Shown: positions 37,993 through 47,238 of the stretch, piece by piece | Position numbering within the stretch: the stretch's first letter is position 1 | Layout: each line of letters starts with the position of its first letter | DNA from: Rhodocytophaga rosea | Lineage (GTDB): Bacteria; Bacteroidota; Bacteroidia; Cytophagales; 172606-1 | Assembly (NCBI RefSeq): GCF_010119975.1 | Contig: NZ_CP048222.1 | Span: forward strand, 7,540,501-7,604,500 | DNA: 64,000 bases | Direction of reading: 5' to 3' | The notes under the pieces: model-generated | Seen by the model: only the letters and a program-made list of their open reading frames with translations | Databases searched by the model: none | Told to the model about the DNA's origin: nothing | Program-made: the position numbers and the translations under genes

Positions 37993-39792
37993 CTATCCTA
38001 CCATGACGTGCGCATTGGGATAGCGATATGCATTACTGATTACCTGTCTGCTGATGGCAAGAGCTAGGGTAAGCGTTCCTATCCGGCCCAAAAACATTGA
38101 GATCATCAGCACTACTTTTCCTACAGTTGACAACTGCGGCGTAATCCCGGTAGTTAATCCAACGGTAGCAAAGGCAGATACCTGTTCGAAGAATACATTT
38201 AAAATGGCAAGATCTGGCTCACTGACAGATAGAACAAAGGTTGCTATTAAGTTGTAAGCAGCCGCAAAGGTAATCACGGTATAAGCTCTAAAAAGCAAAG
38301 GAGTAGGGATGGTTCTTTTTCCGAAAGTTATTACTCTCTTGCCGCGGATAGAAGAAATCACCGAAACAGCGATGACAAAAAAAGTAGTTGTTTTGATGCC
38401 TCCTCCTGTGGAACCCGGAGAAGCCCCTACAAACATGAGAAACATGAGCATAATAAGGGTGGGATCTGAGAGGCGGGTAATATCAACTGTATTGAAGCCT
38501 GTCGTGCGGGTAGCCGATTGAAAGAAGGAAGCGATAATAGCCTCTACCCCATTCAAAGGCGCTAAGGCATTATTTCTTTCTAAAAAATAGAACCCTGCCG
38601 TACCAAAAATAATGAATACTATAGTAGTATATACAGCTATTTTCGTATTCAGTTTCCAATCTTTCCATGGTTTTTCAAGCCGCTCTCTGAGTGAAGTGAT
38701 CGAAAACAGATCCATCAATGATGAAAAACCTAAGCTGCCTAAAATCATCAGAAGGGCAATGACCAGATGTAAAATATAGGCTTTCTGCACAGGTAATTCA
38801 TACAGCCCATTGGTGTATAAACTAAAGCCTGCACTACAAAAAGCTGAAACCGAATGAAAGATAGAAAAAAATACTTTTTGAGTAAGGCTATCAAAATGTA
38901 CAGAATCTCCCCAACAGAAAAAGAGGACAATACTACCTACAGTCTCAATGAGCAAGGTGAGAAAGATGATTTGCCTGAGCAATCCCTGGGCAGAAAGCAA
39001 GGACTCAGTACTGAGCAAGTCCTGCATATTAGACTGATGCTTGATCCCTACGGTTTGCCTCAAAAAAATAGTAACAAAGGTAGCAAAAGTGACCATGCCA
39101 ATACCGCCTATCTGAATCAGGCATAGAATCACCAGATGTCCTTTAAAAGTAAGATAAGTAGCCTGATCTACCACCATAAGACCGGTGACACAGGTAGCAC
39201 TAGTAGCTGTGAACAAGGCCTCTAGAAAAGGCATGGATTGAGCGGTGTTAGTCATAGCAGGCAACATTAAAAAGCCTGTGCCCAGGCTGATAACCAAAAG
39301 AAAACTGCTAATGAAAGTCACCGTAGGTTTAAGCCTGGTAGTGCTGATGCGGATATTTACAGCGGAAATTTCTATGCCTACCAGTAAGACAATGCAGAGA
39401 CTTGAGGTTAGCTGGTAAAAAGCTAAGTAGTTGTTAAATCCAAAGACTTGAGCTAAACTAAATAGAATCGATTCATTGAAAAAGAAAGGGGCAAATCCAT
39501 TTATCAGTAAGAGTAATAATAAGACAGTCTTTGGCAGAGTGTATAGTAGAAAAGCCTTTCTCTGGAAGGCATACAAGAGCCTGATTAAATAAATAATAAT
39601 AAATAAAATCACTACTCCATTTAGTAGAGTGTAAATTCTTGAAATGGCTTCAAGGGTTAAGTGAAACCCATATTGATAAATGAGTAAACTGATAGCAAAT
39701 AAAGAATTCAGGTAGGTCAACAGGTTTAACAGGTATTCTACCTTGTTCCTACTGTTGTACAAAGACCTATTGAGTTGTTCGACTGTCAACAT
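37993..39792 (-). CDS. TrkH/KtrB-family potassium uptake membrane protein
   Basis: 599 residues, all membrane. After about four extra N-terminal helices it has the four pore repeats with filter loops: ATSATCVTGL, VSAFCSAGFS, SATRTTGFNTV and SAFATVGLTTG; the GASPGSTGGGIKTTT motif precedes the last repeat. Such proteins form K+ (or Na+/K+) uptake channels that need a cytoplasmic TrkA/KtrA ring; no such gene is adjacent, so the partner is encoded elsewhere. Length is greater than E. coli TrkH because of the N-terminal extension. Confidence 0.92.
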   Translation of the reverse strand: MLTVEQLNRSLYNSRNKVEYLLNLLTYLNSLFAISLLIYQYGFHLTLEAISRIYTLLNGVVILFIIIYLIRLLYAFQRKAFLLYTLPKTVLLLLLLINGFAPFFFNESILFSLAQVFGFNNYLAFYQLTSSLCIVLLVGIEISAVNIRISTTRLKPTVTFISSFLLVISLGTGFLMLPAMTNTAQSMPFLEALFTATSATCVTGLMVVDQATYLTFKGHLVILCLIQIGGIGMVTFATFVTIFLRQTVGIKHQSNMQDLLSTESLLSAQGLLRQIIFLTLLIETVGSIVLFFCWGDSVHFDSLTQKVFFSIFHSVSAFCSAGFSLYTNGLYELPVQKAYILHLVIALLMILGSLGFSSLMDLFSITSLRERLEKPWKDWKLNTKIAVYTTIVFIIFGTAGFYFLERNNALAPLNGVEAIIASFFQSATRTTGFNTVDITRLSDPTLIMLMFLMFVGASPGSTGGGIKTTTFFVIAVSVISSIRGKRVITFGKRTIPTPLLFRAYTVITFAAAYNLIATFVLSVSEPDLAILNVFFEQVSAFATVGLTTGITPQLSTVGKVVLMISMFLGRIGTLTLALAISRQVISNAYRYPNAHVMVG

Positions 39793-40192
39793 GTATTAAA
39801 AAATCAACTGTATGCTTAAGTTTTGTAAATTAAAATGATTTTTTTAAAAGTATATGGTAATTTTCTTCTATTCTGTGTCGACAGGATGTGTAACATAGAT
39901 TCAAAAGAAAGTATGATTTCTGGCTCAAAAATGGAGTGTAAAAAAGAGCGCAGTTTAAGAAACCTATCTCAACAGTTTCTTGAAAGGGGGGAGTTAACTT
40001 AACGATCCTTTTCCTAAAACATAGGAAATTGGATGCACCGTTTACCCTCTTTCCATTCTCTATTATTTTAGGGAAACTTCAATATTTTGTATGATAGGGA
40101 CAGGAGTTTGCTTGGCAGGTAATCCTCAAATTCTTTTATCATTACTATTTTGGTTTAAAAACTGCTTTAACCTACTTTTAGAGAGATAGATT
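39793..40192. other. Intergenic region with one palindromic repeat copy
   Basis: 400 bases between two minus-strand genes, carrying repeat copy 2 (39975-40020) and the promoter region of the K+ transporter. No gene. Confidence 0.6.
39975..40020. repeat. Dispersed palindromic repeat, copy 2
   Basis: GTTTCTTGAAAGGGG...GAGTTAACTTAAC...ATCCTTTTCCTAAAAC: near-symmetric outer arms around an inner GTTAA/TTAAC palindrome. Confidence 0.7.
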
Positions 40193-40672
40193 TTAGTGGC
40201 CATGTCCTTGTTGTTTCTTATTTATCATTTTTGATAAAAGCAAATCTGCTCCCTTTATCACAAATTTAGTATCATATCTATTGAGACTATCGGGTAAGAT
40301 TACATGGGTATACCCACTATCGGATACTTCTTTATATACATGTATCATCTGATAATCATACATCACCTGATTGCCTTCTTGCCGTGTTCCTTTTGGCACA
40401 AATACATACTCATCGCCTGCTGATTGCACAAACGCCTCATTAGGCAAAGCAAATTTGCTTTCTTGTTTACCTAAATTACGCTTCTGCAAGAAGCCAGTCA
40501 CAATAGCTGCACTTTGAATTTGCTCTTGGGTGAGTTCCACCATTCCTAAGGCTTCTTCTTGTTTTTTTGCTGTGTCTTGACTTGTTTCTTTTGTGCTTTC
40601 TTTAGCTTCACTACAGGAGAATAGAATCCCTGTAAGTACTATAAAATGTATATAAATGAGTGTATTTTTCAT
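40193..40672 (-). pseudogene. CzcB-type efflux adaptor with large internal deletion
   Basis: 159 residues from ATG 40672. It starts with a lipoprotein signal (IHFIVLTGILFSC) and the usual adaptor beginning (VELTQEQIQSAAIVTGFLQKRNLG), then jumps directly to the C-terminal domain (LPNEAFVQSAGDEYVFVPKG, VIKGADLLLSKMINKKQQGHGH). The biotin/lipoyl, alpha-hairpin and beta-barrel parts, roughly 200 residues in relatives, are absent while the frame is kept. CzcB-like proteins connect an RND pump to the outer-membrane channel in metal efflux; neither partner is adjacent. The product cannot form a normal adaptor. Confidence 0.72.
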
Positions 40673-40768
40673 TGTAAGATTTTTTGTTATCGATGGCAGT
40701 GGTCTTCTCCGGCTATAGGTTGACAAAATAGCCCATTATTATATCTTTTAAAAGAATAGGGCAAGATG

Positions 40769-40810
40769 GAAAAGGATTATAGTTATAAAATATACCCCTT
40801 TCAATTAACC
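40769..40810. repeat. Dispersed palindromic repeat, copy 3 (reverse)
   Basis: On the minus strand reads GGTTAATTGAAAGGGGTATA, then TTTTATAACTATAATCCTTTTC; matches copy 9 closely in its outer GTTAATTGAAAGGGGTATA. Confidence 0.6.
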
Positions 40811-40851
40811 AGATAAACTAGGAAGGTTAAATATTAATAACAGGGTAATTA

Positions 40852-41912
40852 TCATTGAATAAGAGTACTGTTCATCACTATGTCTTTTATTTTTATTTCA
40901 AAATAGTAATGCAGGCTGCTATCCTCACTGTATAGATTTTCTAACACAATCAGATCTACCCCTTTTTGAGGAAAATATATTTTAATGGATACAAAACCTA
41001 ACCCTTTTCCTGAATGTCCGATGTAGGAAATGGGGGTTTCGTCGCTAATGCGAACCCCATAGCCATATCCAATGTTTTCATTGCCAAACGCCTCATGGGC
41101 TGAAGTTATAGAATAACTAGTCATGAGTTTGTAGGTTTCCGGTTTTAAAATTTTTCCATTGTGAAGGTTGGTATCCCCTCTGTTTAAGTCTTCTAGGTTT
41201 GAAATGATACCTCCGGCAGCCGTAAAGTCAGTCCTTTCTTTCGGGGTGGGTAGCACATCAGCTATGCGAACCTGGGTTACTTTCAAGGCAGTTGATCCTA
41301 GATACCCTTTCACTAATCTATGCTGGTTTTTGTCTTCCTGATCGCAAAAGCTATTTTTCATTTTTAGTTCTTTAAACAAATCAGTAGCTGCCTGGATATA
41401 GGTTTTTCCTGTCACTTTTTCTACTATGTTCCCAAGCAGGGTGTAAGCGATCACACTATATAAAAAGTCTGTTCCGGGTTTAAAAACCAAGGGTTTGTTT
41501 ATATCCTCTACACCTGCTGAAAAGTTGAGCAGTTGATGAACCGTTACGGTGTCTGCCCAGCTCTGGGGTAGATCCGGCAAGTATTTCCTTATCGGACTGT
41601 GAAGATCTATGTTGCCCTTCTCAACTTCTCTCAAGATTAATACAGCCGTAATTTGTTTGCTATTGGACTGAATCCGGAAGTTGTCTTGTAGGGTCAATGC
41701 TCTGTTGTGCTCAACATCTGCATAGCCATAAGCCTTTGCATATTTTGTTTGCCCATGTTGAGTAATGAGAATTACACCATTAAAACTTCTTGGACTTGTG
41801 GCTTGGATCAAACTGTCGATTTTAGCAGAATAGTCGTCTTTTAGCTGAGCGTAATTATATCTACATGAGAGTAATAAAAAAGGAAGGCTAACAATCTCAA
41901 CAGTTGTTTCAT
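40852..41912 (-). CDS. Serine hydrolase (beta-lactamase/DD-peptidase class C fold), leader frameshifted
   Basis: The catalytic domain is intact: active-site S-x-x-K as SNSK in FRIQSNSKQIT, YSVIAYTLLG as the Tyr motif, and HSGKGLGF as the third motif. The main frame has no ATG before SFNGVIL; an ATG at 41912 in another frame gives a perfect signal peptide start (MKQLLRLLAFLF) and the main frame continues LLLSCRYNYAQLK. They would join if the run of six A (41876-41881, T on the coding strand) had seven. So export is probably lost, or the run is a read error or a phase-variable tract. Substrate unknown. Confidence 0.8.
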
Positions 41913-42086
41913 CAGAATGGTCTTTATGTTAATGTTGTGGCTTACTGTATTCCCCATAACCCTTTAGCTTAATTCATATAGCAATTTTGATAAGTAATAC
42001 GATGATAAATATAGGTAAAGGGCAGGAGTACTACCCACGAATCGGTTAATAGTATCTTCTGTTCAGGGTCGAATTGAAGGCCTATG

Positions 42087-42491
42087 TTATGGGAGTAGTT
42101 CAATGTTGTTAAATAAGAGTCTATGCTGCTTTTTGAAAATACTTTCCATAATCGATTGAAGGGGCAAAGGTGATTGAAAGTGAATTGTCTCTTCAACAAT
42201 ACAAAAGGCTTTATCCTCTTTTATAATAAAGTTCATTTCAATGTTGGTCAATCTCATAACGGTTGCACGAATGGTTATAGTTTTCTCCACCCGGTTGCTT
42301 TCAACAGTGACAGGATAGGTAAAGGAAATAGGGATAAAACCAATTTTTAAAGTTTCATACACTAAATAGGTGTTATTTTCAATGGGGTTAATCTTAGTAA
42401 TTACAGGATGGACCGAAACAAATTTTTGCATATCGGTTAAGTAGTCAAAAATGATATTGGCAGGCTTATTTATGATAAAGCTAAGTTTCAT
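42087..42491 (-). CDS. SRPBCC-fold small protein
   Basis: 134 residues starting with the typical FIINKPANIIFDYLTDMQKF of START/SRPBCC (polyketide-cyclase-like) proteins, followed by alternating beta strands and a C-terminal amphipathic helix (SIMESIFKKQHRLLFNNI). Such proteins bind hydrophobic ligands; ligand unknown. It stands alone. Confidence 0.75.
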   Translation of the reverse strand: MKLSFIINKPANIIFDYLTDMQKFVSVHPVITKINPIENNTYLVYETLKIGFIPISFTYPVTVESNRVEKTITIRATVMRLTNIEMNFIIKEDKAFCIVEETIHFQSPLPLQSIMESIFKKQHRLLFNNIELLP

Positions 42492-42748
42492 CTTTGTTTT
42501 TCTACCTTAGTTGTGATCCTTATCGACATGGTATTAACTTTTAGATTAGGTCAATATAACATTTCTAAGAGATTGATACAATTAAAACCATTATTATAAC
42601 ATTTGTGGGTAAGTGGGTAACTCTCGCCGGACAATGGGTAATCAGAGTGATCCATCTTATCCACAAACAGGCAGCCAGAGCACTAAGCGCTAATAAGGAA
42701 CTAAATACCAATTAAATTATTTAGATGATCATTGGGGCAGCAAGCTAA

Positions 42749-42793
42749 GTTTCAAGAAAGGGGCAATTATTTTTAACCATCCCTTTACTAAAC
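42749..42793. repeat. Dispersed palindromic repeat, copy 4
   Basis: GTTTCAAGAAAGGGGCAATT, then ATTTTTAACCATCCCTTTACTAAAC; outer arms GTTTC.AGAAAGGG / CCCTTT.CTAAAC. Confidence 0.7.
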
Positions 42794-42974
42794 CTCTAAA
42801 CTTTGAATCAGCTTTATTTCCATTCTCCACTTCTGCGAGGAAGACCATTTAGAGTTTCAACAGAAAATGAGCACGGCGAAAAGAATAACATATTTAGACC
42901 ATTCTGGAGCTTTTACAAGAAAATGAGAATATTTTACCGTTTTGGATGGGTGAAGTATAGTTGTGAGAGGTTAC

Positions 42975-43011
42975 CAAAAATAAAAAGGCCACCTAATCTG
43001 GATGGCCTTTT
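42975..43011 (-). terminator. Intrinsic terminator of the secreted-protein gene
   Basis: Stem AAAAGGCCA / TGGCCTTTT with an inner CC/GG pair; on the minus strand it is followed by TTTTTATTTTT. Lies 70 bp after the stop of the minus-strand gene at 43082. Confidence 0.75.
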
Positions 43012-43081
43012 CTATTGAAATGCCTGGAGTTATTTTTTTTGCCAACCATTCCAAGAACTATCTCTATTGGTAACTGAAAGT

Positions 43082-43501
43082 TTAAAGAAGGGTTAACACA
43101 CGCACTCCATTGAGAGTTTTGATACTCATTTTCTTTGTATAGATCTCTTGCTTACTTTCTACTTCTATCTGATACTCCCCTACAGGTAAATTGTACATAT
43201 CATATTTACGGGCATAGGTTTTACTATTTACCACTTCTCTATGTAAAACAGTGGTAGAAGATTTTAACTTAATGGTGAGTTTTCCTTCCATCTGGCTTTC
43301 TACATGAAGACCTACACTAAATTTATTGTCTCCGGATTGAACAACAATAGCGGCAAGGTTAGTAGCAGATGTAGGAGTTGATTTTGGGGAATTAGTTACT
43401 GATTTAGGAGTAAAATTAGAGGCAAGTGCTTGAGCAGGCGAGTCAATTTTAGTAATGGTTAAACTTACAATAATGTTAACAAGGAGTAGTAACGTTTTCA
43501 T
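43082..43501 (-). CDS. Small secreted protein
   Basis: 139 residues: signal peptide (TLLLLVNIIVSLTI), a Ser/Thr/Pro-rich spacer, and a C-terminal beta-sandwich-like part (GKLTIKLKSSTTVLHREVV, YDMYNLPVGEYQIEVESKQE). That last part resembles the beta domain in many short exported Cytophagales proteins, in the style of a type IX-secretion C-terminal domain, but a canonical sorting signal is not clear. Function unknown. Confidence 0.72.
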   Translation of the reverse strand: MKTLLLLVNIIVSLTITKIDSPAQALASNFTPKSVTNSPKSTPTSATNLAAIVVQSGDNKFSVGLHVESQMEGKLTIKLKSSTTVLHREVVNSKTYARKYDMYNLPVGEYQIEVESKQEIYTKKMSIKTLNGVRVLTLL

Positions 43502-43675
43502 CTTTTAAGCATTTTACAGTTAATAACTTACACGCCTGTGAAGGTAACTTTAGGCTGTTACATACCATAAAATTATTCTTTTTACAAACATATCTTGGGA
43601 TGGCTGTCTTCCCAAACCTATATGTAGTTATAGTTAGATACAAGTGGACAAACAACTAAGAGAATAAATTTATAA

Positions 43676-43703
43676 GTTAACATAACTCCCCTTTTTTATT
43701 CCC
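43676..43703. repeat. Dispersed palindromic repeat, copy 5 (partial, reverse)
   Basis: GTTAACATAACTCCCC then TTTTTTATTCCC; reverse complement carries AAAAAAGGGGAGTTATGTTAAC. Confidence 0.5.
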
Positions 43704-43774
43704 ATCAACAGTAAAATTGGATAAAAGGGAAAGTTGATCGTATCCCTTAATTTTCCCTCTCGTCCATTTGTTCA

Positions 43775-43819
43775 GTTTTAAGAAAGGGGAGGTTATTTTA
43801 ACTATCCCTTTCCTGAAAC
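43775..43819. repeat. Dispersed palindromic repeat, copy 6
   Basis: Outer arms GTTTTAAGAAAGGG and CCCTTTCCTGAAAC pair at 12 of 14 positions; inner GTTA-TTT-TAAC forms a second short stem. The clearest copy of the family. Confidence 0.75.
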
Positions 43820-43978
43820 TTCATTAGCTCTGATACTATTTCATGCTTGTTTGCCTTATGGTTTGTATTTTAATATTGTACTATGTGGAAATACCTACAA
43901 ATTGATATAAGTTTATAGCTATTTATAAAACTTTAGTTTGGCAAACAATTATCACACAAGACAAGAGTGGAAACAAAG

Positions 43979-44619
43979 ATGAAGCAGTATATACTCTTTG
44001 ACTTTGATGGCACCCTGGTGGATTCCAGACAATCTGCTCTCACTATATTTAATCAACTAGCAGACAAATACCACTTCAAACATATTCTGCCTGAAGACAT
44101 CGAACCATTAAGGAAACTATCCCTCCTCCAGCGATGCCGCTTTTTGAAATTGCCTATTTATAAAATTCCTTTTATTGTTAGAGAAGCTCGCCTATTGTAC
44201 AGGTCTCATCTGCAAAACATTTGTCTTTTTGAAGGAATTAAACCTATGCTGGAAGAATTGACAAAAAGACACTTTACTCTGGCTGTCCTTTCTTCCAACT
44301 CCGAATCCAACATCCAGACAATCTTGCAAAAGAACCATATTGACACCATTGACTCTATCATTGCCGGTTCCACTTTATTTAGTAAACAAACCCTGATTAA
44401 GAAATTTATAAAAGTTAATAAACTCCATCCCTCACAACTGATCTATGTTGGCGATGAACTTAGGGACGTGATTGCCTGTAAAAAGAGTGGTGTCCCCATT
44501 ATATGGGTAAGCTGGGCTATGATGCAGTGGAAGCTGTAACAACAGCTGGTACAGACTATATGATAAATAATCCGGAAGAGATTTTGTCCATTGTGGAGAC
44601 CCACTACAGAAGGCCCTAG
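43979..44619 (+). CDS. HAD-family phosphatase (phosphoglycolate-phosphatase-like), C-terminus frameshifted
   Basis: From ATG 43979 the protein has the HAD motif I FDFDGTLVDS, motif II LAVLSSNSE, the motif III Lys in LIKKFIKVN and motif IV YVGDELRDVIACKKSGVPIIWVSWG, with a small helical cap, so a Gph-like phosphatase. The frame ends early at 44539; the other frame continues GYDAVEAVTTAGTDYMINNP and ends at 44619 as family members do. One extra G in the GGG at 44514-44516 would restore it. All catalytic motifs precede the break. Confidence 0.8.
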
Positions 44620-44644
44620 TTAGATAGGAAAGTGAAATGAGGTA

Positions 44645-44887
44645 ATGCTTATTTTTTTGGTAAACCAACTTGTAGTGTCAGACTCCTGTTTTCAGATAGA
44701 AGACAAGAAGAATAGTACTAGTGATTTAGTTTCAGCAAAGGGGTCATTTAATGGACTTGACTCTACAGGAAAGAAAGTTACCATCTATGAAACTTCTATT
44801 TACAGAATAGCAAACGGTAAAATAGTGGAGCAATGGGGTTTTCCTGACGCATTAGGTTTGAGCCATCAACTTGAACCGAAAAAATAA
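44645..44887 (+). pseudogene. SnoaL-like ester-cyclase C-terminal fragment
   Basis: The last ~55 residues (GSFNGLDSTGKKVTIYETSI, YRIANGKIVEQWGFPDALGL) match the C-terminal half of SnoaL-like polyketide/ester cyclases. The N-terminal half, about 70 residues, is missing. It is the gene of the first cassette and is followed by attC-like site A; the cassette's upstream end is not visible, so it was cut off on the left. Confidence 0.6.
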
Positions 44888-44907
44888 TAATTGACGAACA
44901 GAAAAAC

Positions 44908-45111
44908 GGCATACAACATTGGTATTGCCAATAGTTGGGCTCGACATTGGAACAATCAGCAGCGGTAATTCTGTTGTACTGCGGTTCGGGGCTTGACGAA
45001 CAAAGCCAAACTTTAATTCTTATTATTTAACTTTAGCAAAAAGCCAGGCAGCGGTTCCGGCGGACGAATTTTCAAACCCCCAACCATCGGCAATACCTGT
45101 TCGTTGGCTGC
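44908..45111 (+). repeat. attC-like site A (204 bp)
   Basis: Starts GGCATACAAC, ends GTTGGCTGC. The ends pair: ACAACATTGGTATTGCCAAT against the complement of ATCGGCAATACCTGTTCGTT. Internal segments GGGCTCGAC and GGCAGCGGTTCCGG recur in sites B, C and E. The final GTTGGCTGC is the exact complement of the first nine bases of site B (GCAGCCAAC), on the other side of the epimerase gene, as in an integron cassette. Confidence 0.7.
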
Positions 45112-45189
45112 AATCCGTTTTGGACACACCATTATTCAAAATAACAGAATAGAAAAACAATTTTCCAGACAATTAAAAACACAACTAAA

Positions 45190-46128
45190 ATGAAAAAAGT
45201 AGGAATTATTGGTGGTTCAGGCTTTATTGGAAGCTATAACACTAAAAAGTTTTTGGACGAAGGATTTAAAGTAAAAGTATCTACAACAGATATTTTAAAA
45301 AAGGACAAATATCAGCATCTACTCACCTTTAAAAATTCTGAGAATTTAGAGATAGTTCAACTTGATGTTCAAAATAAACAGGAGCTTGTTGATTTTTTGC
45401 AAGATTGTGAAATAGTAATTCATGGAGGAACACCATTTCAATTAGATGTTAAAGATTTAAGGACAGAATTGTTCGACCCAACAATCAAGGGAACTGAAAA
45501 TTTTCTTGAAGCCGTTTTAAAAACATCTGGAATTGAAAAAGTTGTTTTTATTGCATCTGTTGCAGCTTACAATACAAATTTTCCACTCTTGCCAGACGGC
45601 AAAACTGAAGGAGAACAGGTTACTGAAACCGATGTGCCTTTTATGAGTGAACAGGGACATCCCTACGCACAAGCAAAGTTTATTGCCAATCAAACAGTCA
45701 ACAAATTCATTGCGGACAACCCTAATTTGAGCTTTGAAATTACTTCTGTTTCGCCAGTTGGTGTCATGGGAAAATCTTTGTCTGACAGGCAAGACTCTAC
45801 TTCAACAGGTATTCAATATCTTTTTCAAAATAAAATTGCCCCAAATCCATTTATACAAATGCTTTATGATATGGATGTCTTGTGGGCATTGGTAGATGTA
45901 GAAGATGTTGCCGAAGGTATTTATAAGGCAGCTACAACCAAAAATATACATGGAAAAAACTACTTATTGACAAGTGAAAGTTACAGGGTATCAGATATTT
46001 CATTACTGCTTAATAATCAAAGCCCATTGGGAAAATCTAAAGTAGTTTACAGTAACGATTTAGCAAAAAAAGACTTGGGACTAAACTTTAGACCTGCAGA
46101 TGTTCCTTTGAATAGTTACTCTTCCTAA
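45190..46128 (+). CDS. NAD-dependent epimerase/dehydratase family protein
   Basis: 312 residues of the extended short-chain dehydrogenase type: Rossmann motif VGIIGGSGFIGSYNTKKFLDEG, LDVQNKQELVDFLQ, VVFIASVAAYNT, and Y-x3-K as YAQAKFIANQ. A dihydroflavonol-reductase-like or sugar-epimerase activity is possible; substrate unknown. It is the only gene between attC-like sites A and B, starts 78 bp after the cassette edge, and shows no promoter of its own. Confidence 0.85.
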   Translation: MKKVGIIGGSGFIGSYNTKKFLDEGFKVKVSTTDILKKDKYQHLLTFKNSENLEIVQLDVQNKQELVDFLQDCEIVIHGGTPFQLDVKDLRTELFDPTIKGTENFLEAVLKTSGIEKVVFIASVAAYNTNFPLLPDGKTEGEQVTETDVPFMSEQGHPYAQAKFIANQTVNKFIADNPNLSFEITSVSPVGVMGKSLSDRQDSTSTGIQYLFQNKIAPNPFIQMLYDMDVLWALVDVEDVAEGIYKAATTKNIHGKNYLLTSESYRVSDISLLLNNQSPLGKSKVVYSNDLAKKDLGLNFRPADVPLNSYSS

Positions 46129-46145
46129 GTTCGTGGAGTACGGCT

Positions 46146-46348
46146 GCAGCCAACATGGGTATTGCTGCAAGTGTGGCTGGACGTCGAAATCTTCGGCTGT
46201 AGTTCGCAATCAGCAGCGATTTCGGCGGACGGAACTCTGTTGGGCTTTTAGTTTTTATCTTGTACTTTTATTTCTTTATTGGGCAGCGGTTCCGGGCTGG
46301 ACGTTCAATGAATTCCACACCTGAAGCAATACCTGTCCGTTGTAAGGC
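46146..46348 (+). repeat. attC-like site B (203 bp)
   Basis: Starts GCAGCCAAC, ends GTTGTAAGGC. Left arm CCAACATGGGTATTGCTGCA pairs with GAAGCAATACCTGTCCGTT. It contains GGCTGGACG twice and GGGCAGCGGTTCCGGGC, shared with A, C and E. Confidence 0.7.
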
Positions 46349-46351
46349 ATT

Positions 46352-47050
46352 TTACACGCAACTAAAAAACCATGTTTTAGCTTGAGTTTCCTTTCGTCTT
46401 GATATGGGTATTTCATTTCCATTTTTTAAAACAAAATGACCCTCTATTAATGCCTTAATATGGTATCTGTTTACGAGATAGGAACGATGGCTTCTGAAAA
46501 AACTTTTATCACTCAAAATGTCTTCTAAGTAAGCTAGATTTTTAGAAGATAATTCTTGTGAACCATTTGATAAGTGAATAGTACTGTAATTACGCTATCC
46601 TTTAATAGTTGTAATTTGTTTTAATGGTAGTCTTAAAGTGCCATTTTGCTGAGGTAATACCAATTTTTGATTTTCTACAGATTGCACTTCAAGATTAGCC
46701 AGGGCATTCCTGACTTCGATACTATTAGTTGATGATTTAAGCAGACGTTTGATAGTTTCATCCAATTCGCTTTCATCAATTGGCTTAACCAAATAGTCTA
46801 AAGCATTAAATCTGAAAGCTTTGATTGCATAGTGGCTGTGAGCAGTGGTAAATACAGTTTGGAAATTGATGTTCTCTAACTGTTGAAGAAGTTCAAACCC
46901 CGTCATGTCAGGTAATTCAATATCGAGAAAAACGACATTTGGTTTTACAGATGTAATCAGGGAGATGGCCTCTTTACCTGTTTTTGCAATGTCAGTAACA
47001 GTAATTCTGCTTGCATATTGTTTTAGCATATCTTGGAAAACCGTTGCCAT
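46352..47050 (-). pseudogene. LytTR response regulator, truncated and with nonsense codon
   Basis: Minus strand, opposite to the other cassette genes. The receiver domain lacks its first ~10 residues and starts DNFFMATVFQDMLKQY; it keeps VVFLDIELPD and YLVKPID. The LytTR domain begins (LRLPLKQITTIKG), meets TAG at 46595-46597, and continues in the same frame (RNYSTIHLSNGSQE, SFFRSHRSYLVNRYHIKA) to TAA at 46352-46354. It fills the space after site B, and its 5' end abuts a half attC-like site (C), so it seems to have been inserted by recombination. Confidence 0.75.
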
Positions 47051-47071
47051 AAAGAAATTGTCTCGGACAGG

Positions 47072-47190
47072 ACGGAATTCTGTTGGGTCTTTAATTGTTA
47101 ACTTGTACTTTGATTTCTTTATTGGGCTTCAGTTCCGGGCTGAACAAATAACTATGCCCTGCCTGCACAAAGCCCTGATCGTTGTGCGTC
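47072..47190 (+). repeat. attC-like site C, right half only
   Basis: GGACGGAATTCTGTTGGG and GGGCTTCAGTTCCGGGCTGA correspond to the right half of site B; it ends GTTGTGCGTC. The left half and its ..AAC end are missing. GTTGTGCGT is the exact complement of the start of site D (ACGCACAAC). Confidence 0.6.
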
Positions 47191-47238
47191 AAGCTTTGGC
47201 AACCCCAATTTAAAAATGGTTAGCGAAATATAAAAAAT

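Larger units (their letters stand above)
42492..43081. other. Intergenic region with repeat copy and terminator
   Basis: About 590 bases between two minus-strand genes. Contains palindromic repeat copy 4 (42749-42793) and the terminator of the secreted protein at 42975-43011. A 71-codon plus-strand open frame crosses both and is not believed. Confidence 0.6.
43502..43966. other. Divergent intergenic region with two palindromic repeat copies
   Basis: 465 bases between divergent genes. Holds copies 5 (43676-43703, reverse, partial) and 6 (43775-43819). No gene. Confidence 0.6.

Noticed and set aside
41969-42199. 76-codon minus-strand frame
   Set aside because: Overlaps the well-supported SRPBCC gene in another frame and continues into AT-rich intergenic DNA.
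42803-43018. 71-codon plus-strand open frame
   Set aside because: It runs through a repeat flank and the terminator of the minus-strand gene; composition is not protein-like.
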